Shown piece after piece: positions 26,922-35,944 of a stretch of 41,720 nt of DNA. Location: contig JADJSS010000022.1 of NCBI GenBank assembly GCA_016711605.1, forward strand, positions 1-41,720. Reading direction: 5' to 3'. Source of the DNA: Saprospirales bacterium. Lineage in GTDB: Bacteria > Bacteroidota > Bacteroidia > Chitinophagales > JADIYW01. Every line of letters begins with the position of its first letter. The stretch's first letter is position 1. A program made the translations under genes and the position numbers. The notes below the pieces were generated by a model. That model made no database searches. It saw only the letters and a list, made by a program, of their open reading frames with translations, and had not been told where the DNA came from.

Positions 26922-27341
26922 ATGACTAAAAACATAAAAAATATTTCTTTTGATTTTGTAGATGATTATTCTATTGATGATGACAGCATAAGGAAGTTGT
27001 CTGATATTCAGAAAACACAATTGAAATCTTGTATGCAATTAAATAATTACAAAGATTTCGTTAATGAAGATTTTGATATCGAGAACACCGAACACCTATT
27101 CAGAGAAGAATTAGGTGGTTGGGCTTTTGCTTCTTTGTATCATATAATCAATGAAGACACCAAAAAAATCATGTTTGATTTTTGGAGTTATAACGAAGAA
27201 GATGGAATTATTTTTATGCATGACACTGCAAATCACATCGGTATATTTATGATAGAATTTAATTTTGAACGTGCCATAGAAAATGAATTCAATAAAGATT
27301 TACCAGAAGATTTTATAAAGCTATTACAAGATGCATTTTAA
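26922..27341 (+). CDS. Small, strongly acidic cytosolic protein
   Basis: A 139-residue intact protein, very rich in Asp and Glu (for example FDFVDDYSIDDDSIRKLSD near the start). It has no signal peptide. The central part has LFREELGGWAFASLYHIINED and MFDFWSYNEEDGIIFMHDTANH, and the end is DFIKLLQDAF. It begins 7 bases after the preceding lipoprotein. The C-terminal third is similar in layout to the 25,340 protein. Function unknown. A helper or immunity partner of the adjacent lipoprotein is a possibility drawn only from context. Confidence 0.72.
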   Translation: MTKNIKNISFDFVDDYSIDDDSIRKLSDIQKTQLKSCMQLNNYKDFVNEDFDIENTEHLFREELGGWAFASLYHIINEDTKKIMFDFWSYNEEDGIIFMHDTANHIGIFMIEFNFERAIENEFNKDLPEDFIKLLQDAF

Positions 27342-27479
27342 TAGTTAATCAAACAGGACACAACTCATAAACAAACAAATTCAAAAGCTTTTATATCATT
27401 AAAACCATAAACCATAAAACCATAAAACTGTGAATTTTAATTTATCTATTTTTAAAGAACCACTAAAATAATTTTTAGT

Positions 27480-28196
27480 ATGATAACTGAAATAGAGAAA
27501 GAAGATACTATTCTTTATGTAATTCCTTCAAAAGATACGAGCTATCAAACAATCTATCTAACTAAAAGCAAATCAGCATGGATAACTATAACATGGCTTT
27601 CTGATGAATTGATAAATTACTCGCAAAATCAGTATCAATCGCTATTTAATTTGCATCCAACAGAAAGAGGAAAAGTTGTAATGTACGATGAAGAAGTGCA
27701 ATCATCACGCTGGCACAAAAGCTATATGCATACACCAATGCGCAATCTAATTCATGCAAAAAAAAGTTACATGTATGCAGGAAAAAATTTGGAAGATGAT
27801 GATTTTTCTTTACCAAATCTCTTTCAACCATTTCTTGATTTTATAAATAAAACCGAACGAAACGACCAATATAATCAAGTGATCGTAAACTGGTATTTAA
27901 ATGGACAAGATTATATTGCTGCACACAGTGATTGTCAAATAGACATGAAACCAAATGCAGAAATTTCAATTATTACTTTATGTGAGAAAGAAGAACATTT
28001 TCGCGAGTTGCGTTTTACACCAAAAAAAATAAACGGAACAGAAAATGATGCAATTTATAACCACGTAAAAATAGCAACCATACACGGCAGCATTATTACC
28101 ATGCATGGCGATACACAAATTAAATTCAGGCATAAAATACCAAAAGCTTTAGATATCAATACATCGCGAATAAGTATAACGTGTAGAAAATTTTAG
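27480..28196 (+). CDS. AlkB-like 2-oxoglutarate/Fe(II) dioxygenase
   Basis: AlkB-type enzymes oxidatively remove alkyl groups from nucleic acids using Fe(II) and 2-oxoglutarate. The 238-residue protein shows the AlkB signature VNWYLNGQDYIAAHSD at about residues 136-151 (the N-x-Y-x-x-G-x-D-x-I-x-x-H-x-D pattern), giving iron ligands His149 and Asp151. The distal ligand is His218 (KFRHKIPK), and Arg230 and Arg236 (TSRISITCR) are the 2-oxoglutarate and substrate arginines. The N-terminal lid (RGKVVMYDEEVQSSRWH) is also typical. It stands alone, with no Ada or AlkA partner, and ends at a good terminator. Substrate (DNA, RNA or protein) cannot be told. Confidence 0.88.
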   Translation: MITEIEKEDTILYVIPSKDTSYQTIYLTKSKSAWITITWLSDELINYSQNQYQSLFNLHPTERGKVVMYDEEVQSSRWHKSYMHTPMRNLIHAKKSYMYAGKNLEDDDFSLPNLFQPFLDFINKTERNDQYNQVIVNWYLNGQDYIAAHSDCQIDMKPNAEISIITLCEKEEHFRELRFTPKKINGTENDAIYNHVKIATIHGSIITMHGDTQIKFRHKIPKALDINTSRISITCRKF

Positions 28197-28252
28197 AATC
28201 AAACTATACTACAATTTTTAAGCAAATGAAAGTAGTTCAATTCATTTTTTGT

Positions 28253-28280
28253 AAGCGAAGCAGAAATGCTTCGCTTTTTT
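28253..28280 (+). terminator. Rho-independent terminator after the AlkB-like gene
   Basis: AAGCGAAGC (28253-28261) and GCTTCGCTT (28268-28276) form a perfect 9-bp stem around AGAAAT, and the T-run reaches 28280. On the other strand the stem is followed by A-rich and not T-rich sequence, so it stops plus-strand transcription only. The convergent minus-strand gene ends 10 bases away. Confidence 0.9.
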
Positions 28281-28289
28281 ATTTAGAAA

Positions 28290-29531
28290 TCAACTAATAT
28301 TTCTATAATTGGAAATCCATTGATATGCTACAAAGCCAACAAAATAAGCTGTTCCAACAACGATGCCTGCACCTTCATTTACAAAGCAAAGCAAAACCGC
28401 AACCAAACCAAGTGCTGCCAAACCAAAGGTATAGTATGTCATAAAACCAACGCGTTTACGTGCACTCATGGAATAAAAACGACTCAATGGAATTAAAACG
28501 GTTGCTGCAAACAAAGCAACATAAACCAACATACTGTAATCTAAAACAAAGTATAAAACTACACTTGTAATTGCCGTCAATAAACAAATTGCTGTAATAT
28601 TGGCAGCCATTTTTTCGTCGTCATCTAATGCATATTTTCCAAACGAATCGAATCGTAAAAAGATATTGGCAAATGGCTCTATAAACCAAGTTAAGTACGC
28701 AAAAAACATCAAACCAATATATGGAATCCAAAGCAAAGGAATTTTTGTTGCCAAACCTCCAATTACTTTTGTTCCAAAATAAACGCCTAAAATAAAAACC
28801 CATTGCATGTTGCCTTGTTGCTTCGAAATCCAAAATTGATAGTTTAAAAAGAATCGATAAATTGGATTTTTTGCACGAATAATTTCTTTCATGCCTTCTT
28901 TAGCGTGATGGTTATTCGGATTGATTTTTAATGCTTCCAAAAAATGCGAGCGCGCTTCTGTTCTATCACCAATTTCTAATTTCGACCAACCAATATTAGC
29001 GTGCGAAAACGCATCTTCTGGATTGTTTGCCAACGTTTCTTCAATACTTGACAATAACTCTTCTGTTCGATTTAACTTAGTTAAACAAATCGTTCTATAA
29101 TTTAAACATGCTGTATTTTCAGGATCTGCATTCAAACCTTCATTCGCATATTCCAACGCAATTTCCCATTTTTTCTTATCAATATATAAAGCAGAAAGAA
29201 AGCCAAAAAAATCGGCGTCCCAAGGTTCTAACTCTATCGCTTTGCGAATCATCGTTTCCGACTCACTCGTTTTTTCAATTGTATTTAAAAAGACAGCTCG
29301 ATAATAATAAGAGATACCTTCATCTGGTGCTGCAGCTAATAATTTTTGCGTGTATTCGTCTGATTTTTCTTCTTCATGTAATTGAATATACGTACTGGTT
29401 AAAAGCACTAATGCAACAAAATTATTCGGATCGACAATCAATGCTTTTTGCAATTCTACAATCGCTTGATCAAATCTTTTTAAATGAATTAAATTGCGTG
29501 CGCGTTCAATGTGTTGGTCTGTAATATCCAT
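28290..29531 (-). CDS. TPR-repeat polytopic membrane protein
   Basis: The 413-residue protein has two halves. Residues 1-225 are TPR repeats (KRFDQAIVELQKALIVDPNN, PEDAFSHANIGWSKLEIGDR, RSHFLEALKINPNNHHA), predicted to face the cytosol since no signal peptide precedes them. Residues about 245-410 hold roughly six or seven hydrophobic helices (WVFILGVYFGTKVIGGL, IPYIGLMFFAYLTWFI, AICLLTAITSVVLYFVL and others). Its ATG directly follows the stop of the upstream AAA+ ATPase gene with no spacer, so the two are almost surely co-translated. It may be the membrane anchor or adaptor of that ATPase. No family name is known to me. Confidence 0.85.
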   Translation of the reverse strand: MDITDQHIERARNLIHLKRFDQAIVELQKALIVDPNNFVALVLLTSTYIQLHEEEKSDEYTQKLLAAAPDEGISYYYRAVFLNTIEKTSESETMIRKAIELEPWDADFFGFLSALYIDKKKWEIALEYANEGLNADPENTACLNYRTICLTKLNRTEELLSSIEETLANNPEDAFSHANIGWSKLEIGDRTEARSHFLEALKINPNNHHAKEGMKEIIRAKNPIYRFFLNYQFWISKQQGNMQWVFILGVYFGTKVIGGLATKIPLLWIPYIGLMFFAYLTWFIEPFANIFLRFDSFGKYALDDDEKMAANITAICLLTAITSVVLYFVLDYSMLVYVALFAATVLIPLSRFYSMSARKRVGFMTYYTFGLAALGLVAVLLCFVNEGAGIVVGTAYFVGFVAYQWISNYRNIS

Positions 29532-30872
29532 TTATTTTTTGATTTTAAGATACTTCAAAATATCATCATACAATCCACTTTCATTGGAATATAGCGCATA
29601 GTTGCGAGCTGTTGCAAACCATTCTTTTGTAGTTGCTTTGTGTTTAGTAATTGCATTTTTTAAATCAGATGTAGTAACAGGAATAATTTTTCCTTGTTTC
29701 ATCGATTCAGGTAATTTTGATTCAATGGCAACATCAACAACCGCTTTTAAATCTGCACCAGAATACTCTTCTGTTAACTTCGAAATATTGGCGAAGTCAA
29801 TATTCTCAAATGGTTTTTCATGTGATAATAATTTCAAAATTTCTTCGCGTGCTTTTGCATCTGGTGGTTGCACAAACACAATTCTATCGAATCTTCCTGG
29901 TCTGCGAAACGCTGTATCTAAATACCACGGACAATTTGTGGCCGCTAAAATCAACACACCTTCGTTGGAATATTTCACACCATCTAATTCATCTAAAAAT
30001 TGATTGATAATAAAACGACCACTTGCATTGCGCATATCACTTCTGCTTGCACCTAATGCATCAACTTCATCAAAAAACAATACGCACGGTGCATTTACAC
30101 GTGCTGCTTCAAAAATATTATGTAAATTTTTCTCGGAATTTCCCATCCACATATCCAACACTTCATTAATTCCAACTGAAATAAAATTGGCATTAATTTC
30201 ACCAGCAGTGGCACGCGCCAGCATGGTTTTGCCGCAACCTGGTGGTCCATAAAACAAAATGCCACCGCCAATTTTTTTACCAAATGCTTTATAAATTTCT
30301 GGATTGTTTAATGGATGAATTACTTTCAACGCAATCTCTTCTTTCATCGCTTCCATTCCACCAACATCACTGAATTTTATTTTTGGTTTTTCAATTTCGC
30401 TTTGCAATAAAATATTATCTACAAATTCATCGTCGCCAGCCGAAACAGTTGCAGCAGCACCAGATTCCTTTACCTGTGCGTTTAATTCGTTCTCATAACT
30501 GCTATCTTTCAATTGATTATTTAATGCAATTGCTTTGTCGTAATTTATTTTTGATTCCTGTATTTCGTTTTGCGCCAAATGATTTTTTGACAATAAAAAA
30601 TAAGCAGCTGCATTCGATTTATCTACTTCTAAAATTTCTTCTAACACCACTTGAGTCGCAGAATATTTTTGCAAAAAGTAAAAGCAATTCGACAAACCTA
30701 ATTTTAGTGAAATATCATTAGGTGAAAGTTGTATCGCATTTTTATATTCAATTTCTGCTTCAGCATAATTTCCACTATTGAATAATGCATCGCATAATAA
30801 TTTGCGCAATGAACTATTATCAGGTGAAAATTTTAATGCTTCGCGCAACGAATTTATTTGTTCTTGATTCAT
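29532..30872 (-). CDS. TPR-AAA+ ATPase resembling the meiotic clade (VPS4/katanin-like)
   Basis: The 446-residue cytosolic protein has N-terminal TPR repeats (about residues 1-120: NYAEAEIEYKNAIQLSPND) and one classical AAA domain (about 165-400). Walker A is GPPGCGKT at 209-216, Walker B VLFFDE at 264-269, sensor-1 region ILAATNCPWYLD, and arginine fingers FRRPGRFDR at 322-330. The pore loop reads MWMGNSEKN at 241-249. Its W-x-G-x-SEK form is like VPS4/katanin/spastin enzymes and unlike the KYxG/FVG loops of Cdc48 or FtsH. There is no protease domain. It is the first gene of a two-gene unit with the TPR membrane protein and likely remodels protein complexes at the membrane. Confidence 0.9.
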   Translation of the reverse strand: MNQEQINSLREALKFSPDNSSLRKLLCDALFNSGNYAEAEIEYKNAIQLSPNDISLKLGLSNCFYFLQKYSATQVVLEEILEVDKSNAAAYFLLSKNHLAQNEIQESKINYDKAIALNNQLKDSSYENELNAQVKESGAAATVSAGDDEFVDNILLQSEIEKPKIKFSDVGGMEAMKEEIALKVIHPLNNPEIYKAFGKKIGGGILFYGPPGCGKTMLARATAGEINANFISVGINEVLDMWMGNSEKNLHNIFEAARVNAPCVLFFDEVDALGASRSDMRNASGRFIINQFLDELDGVKYSNEGVLILAATNCPWYLDTAFRRPGRFDRIVFVQPPDAKAREEILKLLSHEKPFENIDFANISKLTEEYSGADLKAVVDVAIESKLPESMKQGKIIPVTTSDLKNAITKHKATTKEWFATARNYALYSNESGLYDDILKYLKIKK

Positions 30873-30985
30873 TTTTATTTATTTATTAAGCGTTGCTAAA
30901 CTATAAAAAAATAAGCATTTGTTTTAAACCTAAATAGTTATTATTTGTTGATGAAGATATGCTGGAATTTCTCTGATTTTCTGCT

Positions 30986-30993
30986 TATTTTTG
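30986..30993 (+). promoter_or_regulatory. Possible -7 promoter element for the acyl-CoA dehydrogenase
   Basis: TATTTTTG fits the Bacteroidota -7 consensus TAnnTTTG and lies 15 bases before the ATG, in the 136-base spacer between divergent genes. No convincing -33 TTTG stands at the right distance, so support is moderate only. Confidence 0.35.
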
Positions 30994-31008
30994 TTAAAAT
31001 AAATTTTT

Positions 31009-32253
31009 ATGTTTTCTACCATCAAAATAAAAAGAAATATATACAGTTCGGAAGAACATTTAATGTTGCAAAAAATGTGTCAGCAATTTATTGAAAAAGA
31101 AATTGCACCATTTCATGCACAATGGGAAGACGATGGACAAGTTAGTCGTGATGTTTGGAACAAAGCTGGTGATGCTGGTTTATTGTGCTTAGATGTTCCA
31201 TCAGAATATGGTGGTGCTGGATTAGATTTTTCGTTTTGCGCATTAATAACAGAAGAAATTTCAAAAGCAGGTTTCACTGGTCCAGGATTTTTCTTGCATT
31301 CAGATATTGTTGCACCGTATATTATTGATTATGGTACAGAAGCACAAAAACAACAATGGTTACCAAAAATGTGTAGTGGCGAAACCATTACCGCAATTGG
31401 TATGACGGAGCCAAGTTGTGGCAGCGATTTGCAAGCATTGAAAACTACAGCAATTGACAATGGCGACCATTATGCAATTACTGGACAAAAAACATTTATC
31501 ACCAATGGCTACATGAGTGATTTATGTGTGATTGCTGCACGCACAATGATTGACGGAAAAGATGCTGGTATTTCTTTATTTTTAGTAGAAGCAACTCGCG
31601 CCGGTTTTTCAAAAGGAAAACCATTTAAAAAAGTAGGTATGAAAGCGCAAGATACTTGCGAATTATTTTTCGACAACGTACATATTCCAAAAGAAAATTT
31701 ATTAGGTGAAGTTGGAAAAGGATTTGTGTATATGATGCAAAAATTGGGTCGCGAACGCTTATCGGTTGCTTTAATGGCAGTTGGTGGTGCTGAAGGTGCT
31801 TTAGAAAACACCATTGAATATTGTTTATCACGCACTGCATTTAAACAACCAATTGCAGGTTTCCAAAATACACAATTCAAATTAGCAGAATTAGCTACCA
31901 AATTACAAATTCATCAAACATTTGTAGATAGATGTGTGGAATTGTATTGCAACGGTGAACTCAGTGCAGAAACAGCATCGATGGCAAAATATTCTTGCAC
32001 CGATACACATCAGGATATTGTAGATGAATGTATGCAATTACACGGTGGTTACGGCTACATGTGGGAATATTATATCGCTCGTGCGTATGCAGACAACCGT
32101 GTTGCGCGCATTTACGCAGGTACCAACGAAATTATGAAGTTGTTGATTGCGCGTGGTTTATTGCGTGAACTACACGAAATGCAAAAAGAAATCAAAAACA
32201 ATAGCAACTGTAAGTTAATCTCAAGAATTAAATACGCTAAAATCGACTTATAG
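31009..32253 (+). CDS. Acyl-CoA dehydrogenase (LCAD/IVD-type catalytic base)
   Basis: This FAD enzyme makes the alpha-beta double bond in acyl-CoA during fatty-acid or branched-chain oxidation. The 414 residues carry the first family signature AIGMTEPSCGSD at about 129-140, the FAD/substrate loop ITGQKTFITNG at 157-167, and DNRVARIYAGTNEIMK near the end. In short- and medium-chain enzymes the catalytic Glu is in IYEGT. Here that position is Ala (IYAGT), and a Glu is present in GRERL (Glu249), the place used by long-chain and isovaleryl-CoA dehydrogenases. A charged 25-residue tail follows the usual end. No other beta-oxidation gene is near, so the electron acceptor (ETF) must be coded elsewhere. 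Confidence 0.93.
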   Translation: MFSTIKIKRNIYSSEEHLMLQKMCQQFIEKEIAPFHAQWEDDGQVSRDVWNKAGDAGLLCLDVPSEYGGAGLDFSFCALITEEISKAGFTGPGFFLHSDIVAPYIIDYGTEAQKQQWLPKMCSGETITAIGMTEPSCGSDLQALKTTAIDNGDHYAITGQKTFITNGYMSDLCVIAARTMIDGKDAGISLFLVEATRAGFSKGKPFKKVGMKAQDTCELFFDNVHIPKENLLGEVGKGFVYMMQKLGRERLSVALMAVGGAEGALENTIEYCLSRTAFKQPIAGFQNTQFKLAELATKLQIHQTFVDRCVELYCNGELSAETASMAKYSCTDTHQDIVDECMQLHGGYGYMWEYYIARAYADNRVARIYAGTNEIMKLLIARGLLRELHEMQKEIKNNSNCKLISRIKYAKIDL

Positions 32254-32358
32254 ATTTCAAAACAACTTTCACAAAACCTAAGTTTAGAGAATTCTATTTT
32301 ATTTATTTACTTAAAACTCCAATACTCCTTTATTAATAGTGGATAATTAGTCATTTGG

Positions 32359-32387
32359 ATATTATTTAATTATAAATTAAATAATAT
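32359..32387. repeat. Perfect A/T-only palindrome
   Basis: ATATTATTTAAT (32359-32370) and ATTAAATAATAT (32376-32387) form a perfect 12-base inverted repeat around TATAA. It contains no G or C, so it is not a standard terminator. It lies in the 293-base spacer between the acyl-CoA dehydrogenase and the exported-protein locus, together with a smaller repeat AATACA/TGTATT at 32503-32519. It may be an operator or a melting site for the downstream locus. Confidence 0.5.
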
Positions 32388-32546
32388 TATTTATTAATAT
32401 AGATTTCATTGTTTAAAAGTTTTAAATAATAACCTTTAAACGAATAGTACAATTTGTAAAGTTACTTAAAATCATACGTTTAAATGACAAATATCATATC
32501 CCAATACAGTAATTGTATTTAAATTCGAATATAAACTGTTAACAAA

Positions 32547-33709
32547 ATGCATAAGAGAATATATTTTTCGGTTACTGTATTGACGTGTATATTATTTAGT
32601 TTTTTATTATTTGGAATGCAAAAAAATAAAAACACTTGGTTTATTGATATCGTTTTTCAATTAGAAACAGAAAAAGAAAAAATCAATAGCGACATATTAG
32701 TCTGTGAAGATGCAATTAAGAAAAGTGATATTACTATATCTAAATCACAGACTATTATATCAATGGCTCAGCAAAAAGGAAATAAAGAAGCTGAACAAAT
32801 TGCCAATAAAGCAATTCAAAAAGCACAGGATGCTAAAGCTCAAAATGCCAGGAATATTCAACTCATGAAGAGTCATCTTAAAAAACTTTCTGAGCTTTTA
32901 GTTAGCCTTGAAAGCAAATCCAAATAAGCGGAAATTTTATCTGAACAATTTAAATTAGACAATAAACAAGATGAATGGATGAAAGAAAAAGATAAATTAA
33001 TTTTAGAAAGACTATCTGTACCTGATCCATACTGTTTGGATTTAGAGAAATCATTAAAATCCAATGCTCCGCCACCGCTTTCTGGAAAAAAATTCAGTGA
33101 TTTGAAACCAGGTGATGTAATACTCGTCAAAACGGAAAACTTATCAAAACAAAATGATTCTTATGAACAAATCTTAAATGTTACTAGCACAGCACTTACA
33201 AATGCGCTAAGTTTTACGGACAATCTTTTTTCAGGAACAAAAGAAGATATTAATCATACGCTTATCTATTTAAAAGAAATCAATGGAAAGAAAATTTTTT
33301 TAGATAATGTTCCAGGCAAAGGTCCAACAATAATTTCAGAAGATGAATTTAGTTTTATCTATGGAAAGCGAGAAGCAAATGTTGCAGAAATTGCAAGACC
33401 ATTAACAAAAGAGCAAGGTGAAAAATTATATTCTGCTGCTCGTCAGTTAGCGGATCAACAATTACAAAAAAGTATATCGGTTCTAAATATGGAATCATGG
33501 GTACTGACCTTGTATGTTCTGAAGCAAGCCGCTGGGCTCTTGTACAGGCTGGAGCACAATTTTTACCAGAAACAGATGATAAATGGAAAAAACTCAATGT
33601 TAAAGGGTTTACGCTTGGGGTAGAATGGAGTCCGGCCGATTTTTGTAAAAGTAATTATTTCATAGTAACTCCACTCAGTGGAATTCCAAAATCAAAACTC
33701 AAAAATTAA
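32547..33709 (+). pseudogene. YiiX-like permuted papain-fold peptidase with N-terminal membrane anchor and coiled coil (interrupted)
   Basis: About 387 codons with two lesions. The first 126 residues have a membrane helix or uncleaved signal (VTVLTCILFSFLLFGM) and a long coiled coil (LETEKEKINSDILVCEDAI and onward). An in-frame TAA at 32925 interrupts it, and the same frame goes on AEILSEQFKLDNKQ. The catalytic part follows: KPGDVILVKTENLS, INHTLIYLKEINGKKIFLDN with the predicted catalytic His, and VAEIARPL. After a -1 shift near 33,485-33,495 it continues SKYGIMGTDLVCSEASRWAL with the predicted catalytic Cys. H before C in this order is typical of the YiiX/Peptidase_C92 permuted NlpC/P60 group, whose known members cut amide bonds in cell wall or lipid substrates. 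It would act outside the cytoplasm. Confidence 0.75.
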
Positions 33710-33713
33710 TATA

Positions 33714-33911
33714 ATGATTTCTATTTCTGAAATAATAATTCTTATAGTTGTATCAAGTATCCCTGCTTTAATTGCAATTATTGATATCATGAAGCATGAA
33801 TTCAAAAACAACAATAAATTAAATTGGATAATTGTCGTTTTAAGTGTGCCAGTTATAGGCGCTATCTTATATTATTTTATTGGAAGAAAACAAAAAGAAA
33901 CAAGTTTATGA
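33714..33911 (+). CDS. PLDc_N-type small membrane protein
   Basis: A 65-residue protein with two membrane helices (EIIILIVVSSIPALIAII and NWIIVVLSVPVIGAILYYFIGRK) separated by DIMKHEFKNNNKL. This is the PLDc_N module: helix, Asp-Ile, basic loop, then K-x-x-W, a Pro-x-x-G helix and a G-R-K end. In the wider family it precedes cardiolipin synthase catalytic domains, but here it stands alone, as in many Bacteroidota. The start is set at ATG 33714; a longer upstream frame runs through the previous gene. Its TGA overlaps the next start as ATGA, so the two are translationally coupled. Confidence 0.82.
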   Translation: MISISEIIILIVVSSIPALIAIIDIMKHEFKNNNKLNWIIVVLSVPVIGAILYYFIGRKQKETSL

Positions 33912-34949
33912 AATCAACTAGTTTTATATATCGTATTTTATTTTTAATGTTTTTTTTATGCAATGGCATCTTTTTATCTATTGCTCAATACATAGAAGTT
34001 CCTCCACCATCTTGTGTTTATTGTAATGTAACTTTCAGAACCGGCAATGAATCTCATTTGTCAAGTTGTCCTTATTATGTTGCATCAGAAAACTACTCGA
34101 GTCCATCAGGATCTAACAATTCAAACAATACGAATATTATAGATAAAATTTTTAAAGCCATAGAAGAAAGAATTAAGATAAACCAACAAAAAAAAGCCGA
34201 AAGAAGCATAGAACAGAAAAAGAAAGAAGAAATGCAAAATAAAGAAGAAGCAAAAAACATTGCCTTGATGTATCAGAAAATGTACAAAGAAAATGAATAT
34301 TATAACGAGTACCGAAAGTCTGAAATTAATAAATCTGCAATCAGCTTAAAAGATAAGTATATAAAATCAAGCGCATTAAAATCTGTTAAACAATTAAATT
34401 GCGGTGCTTATAATAGTTTACAATCTTTGCAATCTTCAAGATTAAATTTAAAAGATTTTAGAAATTTAGAAACACCTCTAGAATTAACTAAAAAACGGCA
34501 GACTTTTCAATTGGAAATATTTCAACTTGTCCTGAAGTAACCTTTAAAGATTACGATGTAACTATCCAAAATCCAATTGGAAGTCAGGAAAAATATTATC
34601 AACAAATTTTAGCTCAGACAGATAGTATTAAAACCGTAATCAGTACAATCTCATTAGAAAAATCAAAAATGATTCTGTAGTAAAAGCAAACCGAAATTAA
34701 AATCAAAGAATATCAGCAAACAAAAGAAAAATAGTTTGCTGAAGTTAATTCAGGCAATGAAAAAACAACGGAAGAACAAAAGAATTTGATGATTTATTTA
34801 AAGCAGCAATGGAATTAGAAAAAACAGCTACTGAAGAACAGGATGCTGCTATAAGCAAGAATAAAAAAATAACTGAAGACTACAAAAAATGTTTTGAAAA
34901 AATTGATCAATTGGAAAAATCCAGAAAACTATTCGACAAAACCAAATAA
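33908..34949 (+). pseudogene. Exported Cys-motif/coiled-coil protein, copy 1 (multiply interrupted)
   Basis: Roughly 347 codons. From ATG 33908: a signal peptide (ILFLMFFLCNGIFLSIAQ), then PPPSCVYCNVTFRTGNESHLSSC, a C-x2-C...H-x3-C pattern like a zinc knuckle. A Ser/Asn-rich stretch and a Lys/Glu-rich coiled coil follow, then VKQLNCGAYNSLQSLQ. The first frame stops at 34540. Restoring one A in the A6 run near 34,491 gives KTADFSIGNISTCPEVTFKD, and further corrections near 34,670, 34,695 and 34,775 carry the coiled coil to the TAA at 34947-34949. An in-frame TAG lies at 34732. The layout matches the 37,765 gene. Unknown family; acts outside the cytoplasm. Confidence 0.7.
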
Positions 34950-34968
34950 CAATAAAATTACAAAAACA

Positions 34969-35915
34969 ATGACTTTCATTTATAAATATATCTGCTTATT
35001 TTTTTTAGTATGCAACCTTGAATTGAGTGTGTCTGCACAACAAGATATTCCTGAAAACACAAAGCAAAAAATAGCAGAAGGCATCGAACACCTTCAAAAT
35101 GCACGTGATTATTCAGATATTGTTTATGCAATCAGAGACTTCAACTACGCTGTTCGTTTAGCGCCTGAATTTCCAGACGCACACTATTATTTAGCAAAAG
35201 CCTATTCTTTTTTAGATGGCACCATTTATGCTGCTATCAACGAATATCAAAAATATCTGGATTTGAAAATAAATCCTGCAGATTCATTAAGTGTTATCAA
35301 GGAAATAATCAACTTAAAATCCAAACTAAAATCGATTTAAATTTTATTGATGGTGTAGAGTTTGCCTCTACAGATTATGGAATTTATATAAAACAAATAA
35401 ATTATTTCAGTCAGAATTTTGACAAAGTGGATGTCGGTGATAAATTAATTAAAGTAGAAAATGAAAAAATAAATGATAATTACAAACTAAACAAACTTCA
35501 ATCCTTATTTAAAAAAAATACTAAAAATACCATTTTAGTATCGCTTAAGAATTCCAAAGGTAACATTTACAATACCACATTAAATAAAGCAGCTGCCGAA
35601 GAAATGATTATATATTACAATGAAACAAAAATAAACAGTGGAAGAATTGGTATTTCTTACCAATTAAAGAGCGATACGATTTTTGTTACAAGTGTTGAAA
35701 AGAACGGTCCATCTTTTAAAGCTGGATTGAAAACAGGTGACAAAATCGTCTCTATTGACAAGGTTAAGGTCAACACCTTTCAAAACGATTACGCTAAAGT
35801 ATCAGCAAAACTTAGAGGCGAAAAGGGAACCAAAGTTTCTGTAGATGTGTTGAGTAAAGAGAGCAACAAAATAACCACCATTCAAATTACACGTGAAATT
35901 ATTAAACTAAAATAA
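34969..35915 (+). pseudogene. Exported TPR-PDZ-PDZ protein, copy 1 (one frameshift)
   Basis: About 315 residues when a -1 shift at 35,325-35,335 (AAACTAAAATCG, one A short) is corrected. Start at ATG 34969 gives a clear signal peptide (YICLFFLVCNLELSVSA, then QQDIPE). TPR repeats follow (YAIRDFNYAVRLAPEFPDAHYYLAKAYS). After the shift come LNFIDGVEFASTDYGIYIKQ and a first PDZ-like domain (KVDVGDKLIKVENEKIND), then a full PDZ domain (GRIGISYQLKSDTIFVTSV, GLKTGDKIVSIDKVKV). PDZ domains bind C-terminal or exposed peptide tails, so a periplasmic scaffold is likely. It follows the coiled-coil gene by 19 bases, as in the second module. Confidence 0.8.
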
Positions 35916-35944
35916 CCATCATTAACCTAATAAAAAACAATATT

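Noticed and set aside
33714..33911. Small membrane protein as a cardiolipin synthase
   Set aside because: Only the PLDc_N membrane module is present; no HKD phospholipase motif follows.
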